Origin: CAYUZU01 sp964448675
GTDB lineage: Bacteria > Planctomycetota > Phycisphaerae > UBA1845 > Fen-1342
NCBI GenBank assembly: GCA_964448675.1
Contig: CAYUZU010000003.1
Location: 186,001-250,000 of the forward strand
Direction of reading: 5' to 3'
DNA length: 64,000 nt
The translations under genes were made by a program, and so were the position numbers. Shown piece by piece: positions 1 through 9,537 of the stretch (positions are counted from its first letter, which is position 1; the number at the start of each line of letters is the position of its first letter). The notes below the pieces were generated by a model that saw only the letters and a program-made list of their open reading frames with translations, ran no database searches and was not told the DNA's origin.

Positions 1-1
1 G

Positions 2-1582
2 GCCAGAACCGCCTACGAGCGGCTGCAGGAGGCCTTCCAGAACCGGGAACGCAAGAACCTGGAGCCGCGGCCGCCGGTGGTCGCGATGCTGGGACACGTT
101 GACCACGGCAAGACATCGCTGCTCGACGCGATCCGCAGCGCGAAGGTCGCCGCCGGCGAAGCAGGCGGCATCACCCAGCACATCGGCGCCTACCGCATTC
201 AGCGTGAGGGCTGGGACGTCACGTTCGTCGACACGCCCGGTCACGAGGCCTTCACGGCCATGCGGGCCCGCGGCGCGCACCTGACGGACGTGGTCGTGCT
301 CGTCGTGGCCGCGGACGACGGCGTCATGCCCCAGACCGTCGAGGCGATCAATCACGCCAAGGCGGCCGGCGTCGCCATCGTCGTCGCGCTCAACAAGATC
401 GATATTCCGGGGGTCGACCTGAACCGCATCTATGCCCAACTGGCCGAGCACGAGCTGACCCCCTCCGAATGGGGCGGTCAGACCGACGTGATCAAGACCA
501 GCGCCACCACGGGCGAGGGCGTCGAAGAACTGCTCGCGCACCTCAGCACCCTGAGTGAGCTCATGGAGCTCAAGGCGGACCCGACGGTCCCTGCGCTGGC
601 CTCCGTCATCGAAGCCAAGATGCGCGAAGGCCGCGGCGTCGTTGCGCAGGTGCTCGTCCGCGAAGGCACGCTCAAGCCCGGGCAGACCATCGTCTGCGGC
701 CCCGGTGCCGGTCGCATCCGGGCGCTGGTCAGCGACCGCGGCAAGCAGATCAAGGCGGCCCCGCCCGGTACGCCGGTAGAAGTGGTCGGCCTGACCGAGC
801 TGCCGGAGACCGGTGACTCGCTATACGAGGTTGAGAACCTCTCGGAAGCCAAGACCACCGCCGAAGAGGTGAAGACCCGCCGGCGCCAGGAGGCGCTGGA
901 GTCGGCCAGCACGCCCAAGCCGCGCACGCTCGAGGCGATTCTGCAGAGCGGGATCGAGGCCGAGGTGCCCGAGCTGAAGGTCATCCTGCGTGCCGACGTG
1001 CAGGGCTCGATCGAAGTATTGAAGAAATCGCTGGCCTCGTTCCCGACCGAGAAGGCCAAGCTGACGGTGCTGCAGGCCGCGGTTGGCGCGATCAGCGAGG
1101 CCGACGTGCACCTGGCCAAGGCCTCGGACGCGTTGATCATCGGGTTCCACGTCGTGGCCGAAGACCGCGCGCGGCAGCTCGCGGACCAGCTTGGCGTCGA
1201 GATCCGGCTGTACCGCGTGATCTACGAGATCCTCGACGACCTGCAGAAAGCCCTGGCCGGCCTGCTCGAGCCGGAGCATCACGAGGAAGCCCGCGGCACC
1301 GCCGAAGTGCGCCAGGTCTTCAACGTGTCCAAGGTCGGCACGATCGCAGGTTGTTACGTCACCGGCGGCATCATCGGCCGCAACCACAAGGCCCGGTTGG
1401 TGCGCGACGGGCGCATCGTCGTCGACAACGTGAACATCGGGTCACTCAAGCGTTTCAAGGAAGACGCGCGCGAGGTGCGGGCCGGTCTGGAATGCGGCAT
1501 CAAGCTGGAAGGCTACGACGACCTCAAGCCCGGTGACGTCATCGAAGCGTTCGAGCTGGTCGAGGTGCGGCAGGAGCTCTAA
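2..1582 (+). CDS. infB: Translation initiation factor IF-2 (3' part, 5' end outside window)
   Basis: IF-2 is the GTPase that brings initiator tRNA to the 30S subunit and drives subunit joining. The open frame enters from the window edge, so the variable N-terminal region is missing and about 526 codons are present. G-domain motifs are clear: GHVDHGKT (G1, about codon 31), DTPGHEAF (G3), NKID (G4) and SATTGEG (G5). The beta-barrel and C-terminal fMet-tRNA-binding domains follow. An internal GTG at 77 lies inside the conserved domain and is not the true start. The DUF503 gene and rbfA follow, the usual order in many bacteria. Family identity is certain; only the extent of the missing 5' part is unknown. 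Confidence 0.98.
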   Translation, partial: ARTAYERLQEAFQNRERKNLEPRPPVVAMLGHVDHGKTSLLDAIRSAKVAAGEAGGITQHIGAYRIQREGWDVTFVDTPGHEAFTAMRARGAHLTDVVVLVVAADDGVMPQTVEAINHAKAAGVAIVVALNKIDIPGVDLNRIYAQLAEHELTPSEWGGQTDVIKTSATTGEGVEELLAHLSTLSELMELKADPTVPALASVIEAKMREGRGVVAQVLVREGTLKPGQTIVCGPGAGRIRALVSDRGKQIKAAPPGTPVEVVGLTELPETGDSLYEVENLSEAKTTAEEVKTRRRQEALESASTPKPRTLEAILQSGIEAEVPELKVILRADVQGSIEVLKKSLASFPTEKAKLTVLQAAVGAISEADVHLAKASDALIIGFHVVAEDRARQLADQLGVEIRLYRVIYEILDDLQKALAGLLEPEHHEEARGTAEVRQVFNVSKVGTIAGCYVTGGIIGRNHKARLVRDGRIVVDNVNIGSLKRFKEDAREVRAGLECGIKLEGYDDLKPGDVIEAFELVEVRQEL

Positions 1583-1609
1583 CCTGCACGCGGGCGGGCT
1601 GGAACAGCG

Positions 1610-1891
1610 ATGATCGTGGGCGTGTTACGAGTTCGGCTGACCGTGTTCGAGGCGCGCTCGCTGAAGGACAAGCGTCGTGTGACCCGCAGCCTCAAGGATC
1701 GGCTCGGTGCACGGCATAACGTGTCCATTGCGGAAGTGGACGACCTGGACCGGCGGCAGGCCCTAACGCTGGGGCTGGCGATGGTCGCCAACGAGAGTCG
1801 ATTTGTGCAGAGTGCCCTGTCGAAGATCGTCGACGAGATTCGTGCCTACCCGCACGCCTCGCTACTGGAATACGACATCGAACTTCTCTGA
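1610..1891 (+). CDS. DUF503 (YlxP-like) small protein
   Basis: This 93-residue protein starts MIVGVLRVRL and has the family pattern SLKDKR near residue 17 and an LGLAMVANES-type segment near residue 54. DUF503 proteins typically sit between infB and rbfA, as here, and are thought to act in ribosome assembly or translation, but their biochemical role is not settled. The start lies 27 bp after the infB stop and the gene is probably co-transcribed with it. Length and composition are normal for the family, and no catalytic motif is apparent. Confidence 0.9.
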   Translation: MIVGVLRVRLTVFEARSLKDKRRVTRSLKDRLGARHNVSIAEVDDLDRRQALTLGLAMVANESRFVQSALSKIVDEIRAYPHASLLEYDIELL

Positions 1892-1942
1892 GCAGAGATC
1901 ATCACGTGCCGGCGGCCGCAGCCGGCGGCGGCAAGACGAAGC

Positions 1943-2434
1943 ATGAGTGCGCCCAAGCGAACGGAACGACTGGCAAGCCTGATTCGCGGCATCCTGGCCG
2001 ATCTGATCCGGACGGAGCTGCGCGACCCGCGCATTCCGCCGATCACGTCGATTACCCGCGTCGAGGTCACTGCCGACCTGATGCTGGCGCGCGTGTACGT
2101 GAGCGTGCTGGCGCCACACGGCAAGCAGCAGCTCTGCGTGCAGGCGCTGCAGGGCTCCGCCCGTTACCTGCGCTGGATCCTCGGCCGGCAGCTCAACGTC
2201 CGCCGCACGCCTACACTCGAGTTCAAGCTCGACGAGTCACTGCAGCGCGGCTTCGAGACAGTCCAGCTGATCGACCGCGTCATGGCGGAGCACGAACCGG
2301 CCGTCGGCGACGACAACGACGACGATACTTCGACATCCGACGACTCGCTGGAGCCGCCGGTCGACATGGACCCGGCCGCCCCCGCGCCGCGACGTCGCGA
2401 TGCCGAAACATCCAGGAGGACAGACCAACCATGA
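1943..2434 (+). CDS. rbfA: 30S ribosome-binding factor A
   Basis: RbfA is a KH-fold assembly factor that binds the 30S subunit during late 16S rRNA maturation and cold adaptation. The first 115 or so residues match the family: an opening helix with TERLASLIRGILADLI, then ELRDPRI and the strand ARVYVSVL. About 45 residues after the core form an acidic, proline-rich tail (DDNDDDTSTSDD), so the protein (163 residues) is longer than the usual 120-130. The stop overlaps the ATG of the next gene (ATGA at 2431-2434), which indicates coupled translation. The infB-DUF503-rbfA order supports the call. Confidence 0.95.
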   Translation: MSAPKRTERLASLIRGILADLIRTELRDPRIPPITSITRVEVTADLMLARVYVSVLAPHGKQQLCVQALQGSARYLRWILGRQLNVRRTPTLEFKLDESLQRGFETVQLIDRVMAEHEPAVGDDNDDDTSTSDDSLEPPVDMDPAAPAPRRRDAETSRRTDQP

Positions 2435-3462
2435 GGGGTGCGACCGAGTGTGCCAAGCGCCTGAAACTGCTGTTCAGTTCGTTGCGCTCGCAACTGGGCA
2501 AGGTAAACCCGCCCGCGGTGAGCGACCCCGTGTCGCAGATGCTGCTGGGCATCCTCTCGCGTGATACGCCTGAGAACAAGGCGTCGGAGGCGCTGGACCG
2601 CCTGCGTGCCATGGTTGTCGACTACAACGAGCTGCGCGTGATCCCGCCGATCGAGCTGGCCGACGTGCTGGAAGACTTCGCCGACGTCCGGCTCAAGTCG
2701 GAGGACATCTCGCGCGCGCTCAACGCCGTGTTCGCGCGAGAGCATTCCGTCACGCTCGATCACGTGGCCGCCATGTCGAACCGCGACGCACTCGCCTACC
2801 TTCAGGGCATCGACGGCGTCGAGCCCTACACCATCGCCCGGATCCGCCTGCTCGGACTGCAGCAGCACGGCATCCCGCTGGATGAGGCCATGTGGGCCTT
2901 CGCCCGCCAGAGCGAGATCGTCAATCCCACCTGCCCCCTGCTGGAGGCGCAGCAATTCCTCGAGCGGCAGATCGCCCGCGAGGACGCGCTCGAATTCGTC
3001 GCCCTGCTCCGGGAGCAGGCCTGGCGCGAGTTGGGCGCCGCCGTCCGCAAGGGCGCCGTCGAGCGCATCAGCAGCGTGCCGCCGGATCGCAGCGCCCGCA
3101 ACATGCTCCAGATGATCTCGGGCGCCGACCTCGCCGGCGATGACGAAGACCTTGCAGCCCTCCCGGCGGTCGCGCCCGAGAAGGCCGTGGCAGCAGCGCA
3201 GAAGGCCGAGCTCAAGCCTGAGCCACCGGCCCGCAAGAAAAAGCCCAGGAAAGCCAGCGCGGCCGGCGCCAAGCCCGCGCCCGCTGCCAAGAAGAAGAAA
3301 CCGGCCACCACGCGCGGCGCCGCGAAGAAGGCTCCCGGCAAGACTTCCCGAAAGAAGACCAAGAAACGGGCCAGCGGCAAGGCGGCCACGCGCAAGCAGG
3401 CCAAGAAAGCCACCAAGAAACGCTCGTCGCGGAAGAGCACCTCCCGCGCGAAGTCGGCCTGA
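2431..3462 (+). CDS. Helix-hairpin-helix (endonuclease III-like) protein with histone-H1-like tail
   Basis: The 343-residue protein starts at the ATG overlapping the rbfA stop, after AGGAGG at 2414-2419. The N-terminal 220 residues resemble the endonuclease III superfamily: SQMLLGILSRDT corresponds to the opening helix, and LQGIDGVEPYTIARIRL corresponds to the helix-hairpin-helix. The catalytic lysine expected in that hairpin (GxGxKTA) is replaced by tyrosine, and the four-cysteine iron-sulfur loop is absent. Base-excision activity is therefore doubtful, and DNA binding without catalysis is the safer reading. The last 110 residues are almost entirely Lys, Ala, Arg, Pro and Ser, like bacterial histone-H1-like proteins. 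The longer in-frame opening upstream to 1906 runs through rbfA and is rejected. Confidence 0.8.
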   Translation: MRGATECAKRLKLLFSSLRSQLGKVNPPAVSDPVSQMLLGILSRDTPENKASEALDRLRAMVVDYNELRVIPPIELADVLEDFADVRLKSEDISRALNAVFAREHSVTLDHVAAMSNRDALAYLQGIDGVEPYTIARIRLLGLQQHGIPLDEAMWAFARQSEIVNPTCPLLEAQQFLERQIAREDALEFVALLREQAWRELGAAVRKGAVERISSVPPDRSARNMLQMISGADLAGDDEDLAALPAVAPEKAVAAAQKAELKPEPPARKKKPRKASAAGAKPAPAAKKKKPATTRGAAKKAPGKTSRKKTKKRASGKAATRKQAKKATKKRSSRKSTSRAKSA

Positions 3463-3619
3463 GCCCCTGCGAAGAACCACCGCCGCGCTCTCGCCGTTGT
3501 CGCCACAGCGAGTATGATGACGGTCGGACGGTGCGGACGCGGACGCCACTGGCCGGTGTGGCACCGCCCGACCTGTCCGCCCGCGAGATGAGTGACGCTG
3601 ACCCGCCGAGGGACCCGAT

Positions 3620-6600
3620 ATGCAACTGCGCCCCCTGCCTTGCCTGCGGCCCGCCACCTGCCCCGCAACCCTGTGCCTGGCCGCCCTCGTCCTGTGCGTC
3701 GCGGCGCACGGGCTGGCCGCGCCCGCCCGCGCGGCCGATGACCGCGCCGTTGATCCGAACAAGGCCGAGCGCACCCTCCGCGGCATCGCGCCGGCCGACG
3801 ACTGGCGCGCGCCCGCCGCCACCACCGGCCCGCTGCAGCCCGCGGTCCGCCTCCATTACGAAGCCGCCCGGCAGCACCGCGCCGACGGCAACGCCGCCGA
3901 AGCCCTCGCGGAACTGAACCGGGGCCTGCAACAGGCGCGCGGCGATTGCTTCGACCTGCTGCTGCTGCTGGCCGAGATCAAACGCGAGCGCGGGCAGTTT
4001 GGCGAGGCCCGCATCGCCGCCGAGCACGCCGTCGCGTATCGCCCGCGTGCCCCGCGCGCCCACTTCCTGCTGGGCCGGCTGCACCAGCGCAGCGAGGCGT
4101 TCGAGCAGGCCGCCGCGCATTACCGTGCGGTTACGCTCGTCGCCGACCAGCACCCCGACAACCCGCAGGTCACCGTCGCGTGGTATCGCCTCGGGCAGTG
4201 CCTCGAGCAGGCCGGCTACCTGCTGGCCGCCGCCGAAGCCTACGCGCAGTTCGACCGGATCGTGTGGCAGACCCGGCCGGCCGAGCAGGAAGCCGAAGAG
4301 ATCGCCGCCCTGCTCGCCCAGCATCCCCACGGCACGATCGAGCGGCAGGTCGACCTGCTGCACCAGGTGGGGCACGATGAGGAGGCGGCGGCCGCCGCCC
4401 GCGCCGCCCTGGACCGCAGCCCCGACAGCCGCTACCTGCGCCGCCTTTACCTGCGGACGCTGCTCGACGCGGGGCAGCCCGCCGTGGCGTTCGAGACCGG
4501 GCGCGACTGGCTGACGGCCACGCCCCCCGCCGCAGAGACGCAACCCGCCGAGCCCGCCTGCGACACGGCGCTGCTGGCCCTGACGATCGAAGCGGCAGCC
4601 GCGGCCCGGCAACTGACCGCGTGGATCACCGAGTTGGAGCGAGCCGTCGCTGCCGGCCACCAGCTCGCCTTCGCCGAGCAAGTCGCGAATCAACTGGACG
4701 AAGCCGACGCCCACAGTGGCGCAGTCGCCCTGTGGCAGGCGCTGGCCGCGGCCCGGCCCGACGCGCCGGACGTCGTCTGGGCGCTGGCCAATGCGCTGCA
4801 CGAAGCGGGTGACCTGGACGGGGCGCTCGACGCGCTCATCGCGTTCGTGCGGGCCCATCCCGACGCCGCCGACATTCCCGCCAGCCGCCTGGCGGACTGG
4901 ACGCGCAGCTTCGCCGACAGCGACGCCCTGCTCGAGAGCGTGCAGCGCCGCACCCAGGCCGGTGACGCCGACTATGCAACGTATGCGGTGCTGGGCGTGG
5001 CCGCGGCCGCCGCGGGTGAAACAGACCTGGCCGAGCGCCTGTTCCGCGGCGCTCTGGAGCGTGCCGAGGAGCTCGCGCTCGTGCATATCGCCTGGGGCCG
5101 CATGCTGGCCGGCAACTACCGGTGGAAGGAGGCGCTCGAGCACGCGCGGCAGGCCCTCGAGATTCGGGAGAACCAGCCCGCCGCCCTGCTGCTCAAGGCG
5201 GAGGCCCATGCCGGCCTCGACCAGAACGACGCTGCCGAGGCGGCCTACAAACTCGCCCTGCAGCAGCAACCCGACGACTACACCTACGTCATGGCGCTGG
5301 CCCAGCACTACCGCCGCACCGGCAACGCCCTCGCCGCGCAGCGTTACCTGCAGCAGGCGTGGTCGCTCGAGCCGACGCGACCGGCGGCGGTGGAGGATCT
5401 GGTCGACAGCTATCTCGAGACGGGCAAGGTGGAGATCGCGCGCAAGTGCCTCGAGCAGGCCGAGGTGAGCGAGTTGCCGGCCAACGCGCTGTGGCGGTTG
5501 CGGACAACACTCGAGTTCGCCGACGAGCCCTACCAGGAAGCGCACATCGCGGCGATGGAAGCGCGCTTCCGCGAACACCCCGAGGACACCCGCACCGGCC
5601 TCAAGCTCGCCGCGGCGTTGTACCTGGGCCACCGCCCGGACGAGGCGCTGGCCGTGCTCGACCGCGTCGCTCGGCAGACGCCGGATGACGAACGGATCCT
5701 GCACCTGCGCGCCCGGCTGTACCAGCGCGCGTTGCAGTTCGATCAGGCCCTGGGCATCCTCAGGACGCTGGTGGAGCGCTACCCGCGCCGACTCGCCGGG
5801 CTTGATGCGCTCAGCGAAGCCTTGCTCGCCGCCGCGCGCGTCGACGAGGCGCGCGACGTGCTGCGCCGCATCCTCGAACTCGGCCTCACTGACCAGCAGC
5901 GCGAGGCGTATCGCACCGAACTGCTCGGTACGTACGTCGACTACATGCGCTTCGACGAGGCGCTTGCGCTGGTCGACCGGTGGATCGAGGACGACCCCGC
6001 GAACGACACCTGGCCGCGGGCCAGGATGCACGTGCTGCTCGTGGCTGAGCGCGGCCACGAAGCGGTCGACCTCGCCGCCATGCGGCTCGCCCCGGCCCGC
6101 CGGCAGTACGAGGAGCTCATCACCAAGCTGCGCGGCAGCGAAGACGGCGATCTGCAAGCCACGGCACAACGCCTCCAGGAGGAGATCGAGGAGACCGAGG
6201 CCCGCCTCCGCGAACGCCGCGCCGATTACATGTGGGTCTGCCTCGAAGCGGATCGGCTGCTGCAGGCCGAGCAGGAGGCCCGCCGCTGGCACACGGCGAG
6301 TCCGGACGACCCGCAGTACCAGGAATGGCTCATCGACGTGCTGCTCGCCGCCGAAAAGCCCAACGAAGCCATGAGCATGGCGCAGCTCTACGCGCCGAAG
6401 ACGGCGGCCGACGTGCTCAAGGTGCTCGGCTGGCGTGGCCGCTGCTTCAGCCTGATGGGCCAGGTTGACGAAGGCGTGGAGGAGCTGTCCAAGCTGCTCG
6501 ACGAATCCTTCATCCAGGCAACGCCCGGCGCCGCCAGCCGGCTGCGCCAGGAAATCATCCGCATGCTGGTGGAAGCCAACGACTACACCGAAGCCGTGCG

Positions 6601-7192
6601 CTGGTGCAATCGCTGGCTGCTGGATGCCGACAACGAGCCGGCCCTGGTCTTCGAGCTGCTGCTGCTCAAGCAGTTCGTGCTGCAGCGCGCCGAACGCGAG
6701 GAGGACTACATCGAGGTCAGCGAGCAGCTGCTCGAATTCCAGCCGAACCAGCCCGGCCTCAACAACGACCTGGGCTACACGCTCGTCAATCGCGGGCAGC
6801 AGGTCCACCGTGCCCTGGAGATGATCAGGATCGCGGTCGCCGCCGAGCCGACCAACCCGGCGTACCTGGACAGCCTCGGCTGGGCGCACTACAAGCTGGG
6901 GCAGTTCGACCAGGCGCGCCGCTACCTCGAGCGTTCCGTGCAACAGCGTGTCGGTCAGGACGCGACCGTGTACGACCATCTCGGTGACGCGGCATATCGC
7001 CTGGGCGATCACGATGCCGCGCTGCAGCACTGGAGCAAGGCGCTCGAGTTGCTCCAGGAGGCTGAGCTCGACGAGCGCGTCTCGCCGCGCGCCAAGCTCA
7101 TCGCCGACATCCGCCGCAAGCTCGCCGCGCTGGACAGCGGCGAAGCGGCCGAAGTCGCGCCGACCGCCGCCGAGCAGGAGACCGCGCCGTGA
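3620..7192 (+). CDS. Large exported tetratricopeptide-repeat protein
   Basis: The 1190-residue protein starts MQLRPLP after GAGGG. Its N-terminus has a hydrophobic signal segment ending near AARA (about residues 15-40), so it is probably exported or anchored. The rest is alpha-helical with many degenerate 34-residue TPR units; clear ones contain A-E-AYKLALQQQPDD (about residue 545) and NNDLGYTLVNRG near the C-terminus. TPR arrays are protein-interaction scaffolds and no enzyme domain is visible. The stop overlaps the GTG of the next gene (GTGA), so the two are likely translated together. Such large TPR proteins are common in Planctomycetes, and the specific partner is unknown. Confidence 0.9.
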   Translation: MQLRPLPCLRPATCPATLCLAALVLCVAAHGLAAPARAADDRAVDPNKAERTLRGIAPADDWRAPAATTGPLQPAVRLHYEAARQHRADGNAAEALAELNRGLQQARGDCFDLLLLLAEIKRERGQFGEARIAAEHAVAYRPRAPRAHFLLGRLHQRSEAFEQAAAHYRAVTLVADQHPDNPQVTVAWYRLGQCLEQAGYLLAAAEAYAQFDRIVWQTRPAEQEAEEIAALLAQHPHGTIERQVDLLHQVGHDEEAAAAARAALDRSPDSRYLRRLYLRTLLDAGQPAVAFETGRDWLTATPPAAETQPAEPACDTALLALTIEAAAAARQLTAWITELERAVAAGHQLAFAEQVANQLDEADAHSGAVALWQALAAARPDAPDVVWALANALHEAGDLDGALDALIAFVRAHPDAADIPASRLADWTRSFADSDALLESVQRRTQAGDADYATYAVLGVAAAAAGETDLAERLFRGALERAEELALVHIAWGRMLAGNYRWKEALEHARQALEIRENQPAALLLKAEAHAGLDQNDAAEAAYKLALQQQPDDYTYVMALAQHYRRTGNALAAQRYLQQAWSLEPTRPAAVEDLVDSYLETGKVEIARKCLEQAEVSELPANALWRLRTTLEFADEPYQEAHIAAMEARFREHPEDTRTGLKLAAALYLGHRPDEALAVLDRVARQTPDDERILHLRARLYQRALQFDQALGILRTLVERYPRRLAGLDALSEALLAAARVDEARDVLRRILELGLTDQQREAYRTELLGTYVDYMRFDEALALVDRWIEDDPANDTWPRARMHVLLVAERGHEAVDLAAMRLAPARRQYEELITKLRGSEDGDLQATAQRLQEEIEETEARLRERRADYMWVCLEADRLLQAEQEARRWHTASPDDPQYQEWLIDVLLAAEKPNEAMSMAQLYAPKTAADVLKVLGWRGRCFSLMGQVDEGVEELSKLLDESFIQATPGAASRLRQEIIRMLVEANDYTEAVRWCNRWLLDADNEPALVFELLLLKQFVLQRAEREEDYIEVSEQLLEFQPNQPGLNNDLGYTLVNRGQQVHRALEMIRIAVAAEPTNPAYLDSLGWAHYKLGQFDQARRYLERSVQQRVGQDATVYDHLGDAAYRLGDHDAALQHWSKALELLQEAELDERVSPRAKLIADIRRKLAALDSGEAAEVAPTAAEQETAP

Positions 7193-8184
7193 CCACGCCA
7201 CGCGAAATCGGCCGCCAGGTCATCGCCGACGAGGCGGCTGCGCTGCATCAGCTTGCCGCCGGGCTCGACGCCAGCTTTGACGCCGTGCTGGACACGATCC
7301 AGGCCGCCAGGCCGCCAGTCATCGTCAGTGGACTCGGCAAGAGTGGCCTCGTCGGGCAGAAGTTCGCCGCCTCGCTCACCAGCACCGGCACACCGGCCGT
7401 CTTCATGCACCCGGTCGAAGCACTGCACGGCGACCTCGGCATTGTCGGCCGCGCGCAATGCCTCGTCGCGCTGTCGCGCAGCGGCAACACCGACGAAATG
7501 CTGCGGCTGGCCGCGCACTTCCGCCGCCTGGGCGGCCCGATCATCGGCATCATGCAGAACACCCAGTCGCGGCTTGCCGAGCTGTGCCAGCACGTCATCC
7601 GCCTGCCCGAGGTGCGCGAGGCCGGCCCGCTCAACCTCGCCCCCACGACCAGTTGTGCCATGATGCTCGCCGCCGGCGACGCGATCACGATGGCCCTGCT
7701 TCACAAGAGCGGCTTCCAGGTCGAGGACTTTGCCCAGTACCACCCCGAGGGTGCCCTCGGCCGACGCCTGTTGCTCCGCGCCGGCGATCTGATGCACGGC
7801 GGCGACAACCTCCCCGTGGTCCAGGCCGACAGCAGCTTCGGCGAGCTGATCATCGAGATGACGCGCAAGCAACTCGGCCTGGCGTTGATCGTGGACGCGG
7901 ACGGCCAGCTCGTCGGCACCTTCACCGACGGCGATCTGCGCCGCGTGATCGAGCGTGTCGACAAGCCGCGCGAGCTCGACGCCCGCACGGCCTTCGCCAG
8001 CAGCCGCCGCCCGTCCGCCGCCCCGACCGTGACGCGTTCGACCGTGCCCGCGACGCACTTCGCGGTCGACTGTCTGCGCATCATGCAGGACAGCCAGATC
8101 ACCAGCCTGGTGGTCGAGGACGAGCAACACCGCCCGGTCGGCGTCCTCCGGTTGATGGACCTGCTGCAGGCCGGTCTCAGCTGA
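7189..8184 (+). CDS. kdsD: KpsF/GutQ-family sugar-phosphate isomerase (arabinose-5-phosphate isomerase)
   Basis: Family members interconvert ribulose 5-phosphate and arabinose 5-phosphate, the first step toward KDO. The 331-residue protein has an SIS domain (about residues 35-170) with GLGKSGLVGQKFA and LSRSGNTDEM, then two CBS domains (about 205-331; DADGQLVGTFTDGDLRR and VEDEQHRPVGVLRLMDLL). This is the standard full-length layout. The GTG start overlaps the TGA of the TPR gene. No other KDO gene lies in the window, so the link to lipopolysaccharide rests on the family. The gene symbol is by family similarity. Confidence 0.9.
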   Translation: MTTPREIGRQVIADEAAALHQLAAGLDASFDAVLDTIQAARPPVIVSGLGKSGLVGQKFAASLTSTGTPAVFMHPVEALHGDLGIVGRAQCLVALSRSGNTDEMLRLAAHFRRLGGPIIGIMQNTQSRLAELCQHVIRLPEVREAGPLNLAPTTSCAMMLAAGDAITMALLHKSGFQVEDFAQYHPEGALGRRLLLRAGDLMHGGDNLPVVQADSSFGELIIEMTRKQLGLALIVDADGQLVGTFTDGDLRRVIERVDKPRELDARTAFASSRRPSAAPTVTRSTVPATHFAVDCLRIMQDSQITSLVVEDEQHRPVGVLRLMDLLQAGLS

Positions 8185-8198
8185 CCCCCGCCCCGCGT

Positions 8199-8402
8199 TC
8201 AGTCGGTAAGCACCGGCTCCCAGAATGCCCGCGCCAACGACGGCGGAAACTCACCGGTGCCCGCCCGCACCGTCGGGATGCGCACCGATTCCTCGGGGTG
8301 TTCCAGTGCGTGTGTGAGCCACTGCGAAGTCTCGGCGATCATGCGGTTCCGCATCTCTTCCCAGAGCTCGTCGGTTCGTTTGAGCCGCCGGAGTCTCATC
8401 AC
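8199..8402 (-). CDS. Small hypothetical protein (67 aa)
   Basis: This short frame starts at GTG-ATG (8402/8399) just upstream of the membrane-protein gene end and runs the same way. The product begins MMRLRRLKRTDELWEEMRNRM and is helical, charged and soluble, without a recognisable motif. The stop is 14 bp from the kdsD stop on the other strand, so the gene fills the space between neighbours exactly. I see no strong ribosome-binding site. It may be a real small gene downstream of 8412-9356, or a chance frame in GC-rich DNA. Confidence 0.5.
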   Translation of the reverse strand: MMRLRRLKRTDELWEEMRNRMIAETSQWLTHALEHPEESVRIPTVRAGTGEFPPSLARAFWEPVLTD

Positions 8403-8411
8403 TAGACCATT

Positions 8412-9356
8412 TTAGCGTCGCCGCTCGGGATCACCCTCTTTTTCTGCGGGGCCCAGCATCCACATCGTGACCACCAGGCCCACGCTGACCATCTCGATCG
8501 GCAGGGGCCGTGCCAGCCCCCACGCCGGGATCGTATCCAGATGCTGGTAGCGGGCCGGAATGATCAATCCCGGCTTGATGCCGGCCACCACGACCCCCAG
8601 CAACCCCACCAGCAGCGGTGCCAGCGCGAACCACAGCAGGCCCTCGCTGCGCGCGACGCGCCGTGCCGCGTACACCCCGCCGATGAAGCCCACCGCCACC
8701 GCAAAATAGACCTGCCCACGCAGGGTCTGCCCCGTCGCATACCCATGCAGGAAGAACATCAACACACCCGCCGCCCCCGCCGTCACGAGCAGCGCCACCA
8801 CACCCTCGCCCAGATCGCGCGACGCCAACCGCGTACCCAGCAGCCGCTCGCTGCGGGTCTCGCTCAGCGCGGCCGCCTGGGGCAGCGGCGCCTGGCGGCC
8901 ACCGACCAGCCGCGCCAGCAGCAGACTGCCCACTACGCCCAGCAGCAGCAGCAGGTAGTCGCCGACCAGCAGCCAGTAAGGCTGCCCGGTGGGGTTTGTC
9001 GGCTGCGGGTGGTGGCTGCGGAGCCAGTCGTCCATCGTGCCCGTGTCCGCGCCGGCCCAGGCCCAGATCGCCGTGCCTAAGCCCAGCGCCATCAGCGTCT
9101 TCCGGGCATCCGCCGAGCCCAGCGCCACGCTCGCGAGCGCCGCCCCGCCCCATAACACCCCGATCAGGGCCAACCCGCCGATCGCACCACCCCGTGCCGC
9201 CACCAGCACGATGGGCTGATCGATGCCGCGCGGCAGAAGCAGCCCCGAGCCGACGAATTGCAGCACACCCCAGACGAGCGCCACCGCCAGCACGAAACGT
9301 ACCCGACCGAGCCACACGCGCTGCACTGTCATGCTTTCCGCCGGTGCCGTTGCCAT
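8412..9356 (-). CDS. Multi-pass membrane protein, unknown function
   Basis: The 314-residue product has about seven or eight hydrophobic segments: FVLAVALVWGVLQFVGSGLL near residue 25, a glycine-rich pair at 55-80, LLLLLGVVGSLLLARLVGG near 140, VALLVTAGAAGVLMFFLHGY near 195, and two more before the C-terminus. Soluble links are short, so it is an integral membrane protein. No transporter or enzyme signature is recognised. It is transcribed divergently from the HEAT-protein gene, whose promoter starts 73 bp from this start codon. Confidence 0.75.
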   Translation of the reverse strand: MATAPAESMTVQRVWLGRVRFVLAVALVWGVLQFVGSGLLLPRGIDQPIVLVAARGGAIGGLALIGVLWGGAALASVALGSADARKTLMALGLGTAIWAWAGADTGTMDDWLRSHHPQPTNPTGQPYWLLVGDYLLLLLGVVGSLLLARLVGGRQAPLPQAAALSETRSERLLGTRLASRDLGEGVVALLVTAGAAGVLMFFLHGYATGQTLRGQVYFAVAVGFIGGVYAARRVARSEGLLWFALAPLLVGLLGVVVAGIKPGLIIPARYQHLDTIPAWGLARPLPIEMVSVGLVVTMWMLGPAEKEGDPERRR

Positions 9357-9429
9357 GCGCGTAGGCTACTCGCCGCGCGCGGGCGTGGTCAAACCCGAAA
9401 AGCGGCCCGCCGGCGGCGGCGGTCGCGGT

Positions 9430-9457
9430 TTGACAGGGTACCCCGGTGCGCTATAAT
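9430..9457 (+). promoter_or_regulatory. Consensus sigma-70-type promoter
   Basis: TTGACA at 9430-9435 and TATAAT at 9452-9457 are separated by 16 bp. Both hexamers match the consensus exactly. Transcription would start near 9464, giving a leader of about 74 nt before the ATG at 9538 of the HEAT-repeat gene. This is the clearest promoter in the window. Confidence 0.8.
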
Positions 9458-9537
9458 CGCCGCTTGTTTTGACGGGACCATCCTGCCACCGAGCAGCCCG
9501 AGCCAACCTTCTTCTCAAGCGCCATCTGGAGGTGGGT

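Noticed and set aside
3212..7201. 1329-codon open frame on the minus strand across the TPR gene
   Set aside because: It is antisense to a strong TPR protein with signal peptide and ribosome-binding site. Long antisense frames arise in GC-rich DNA because of third-position bias; the translation has no recognisable domain.
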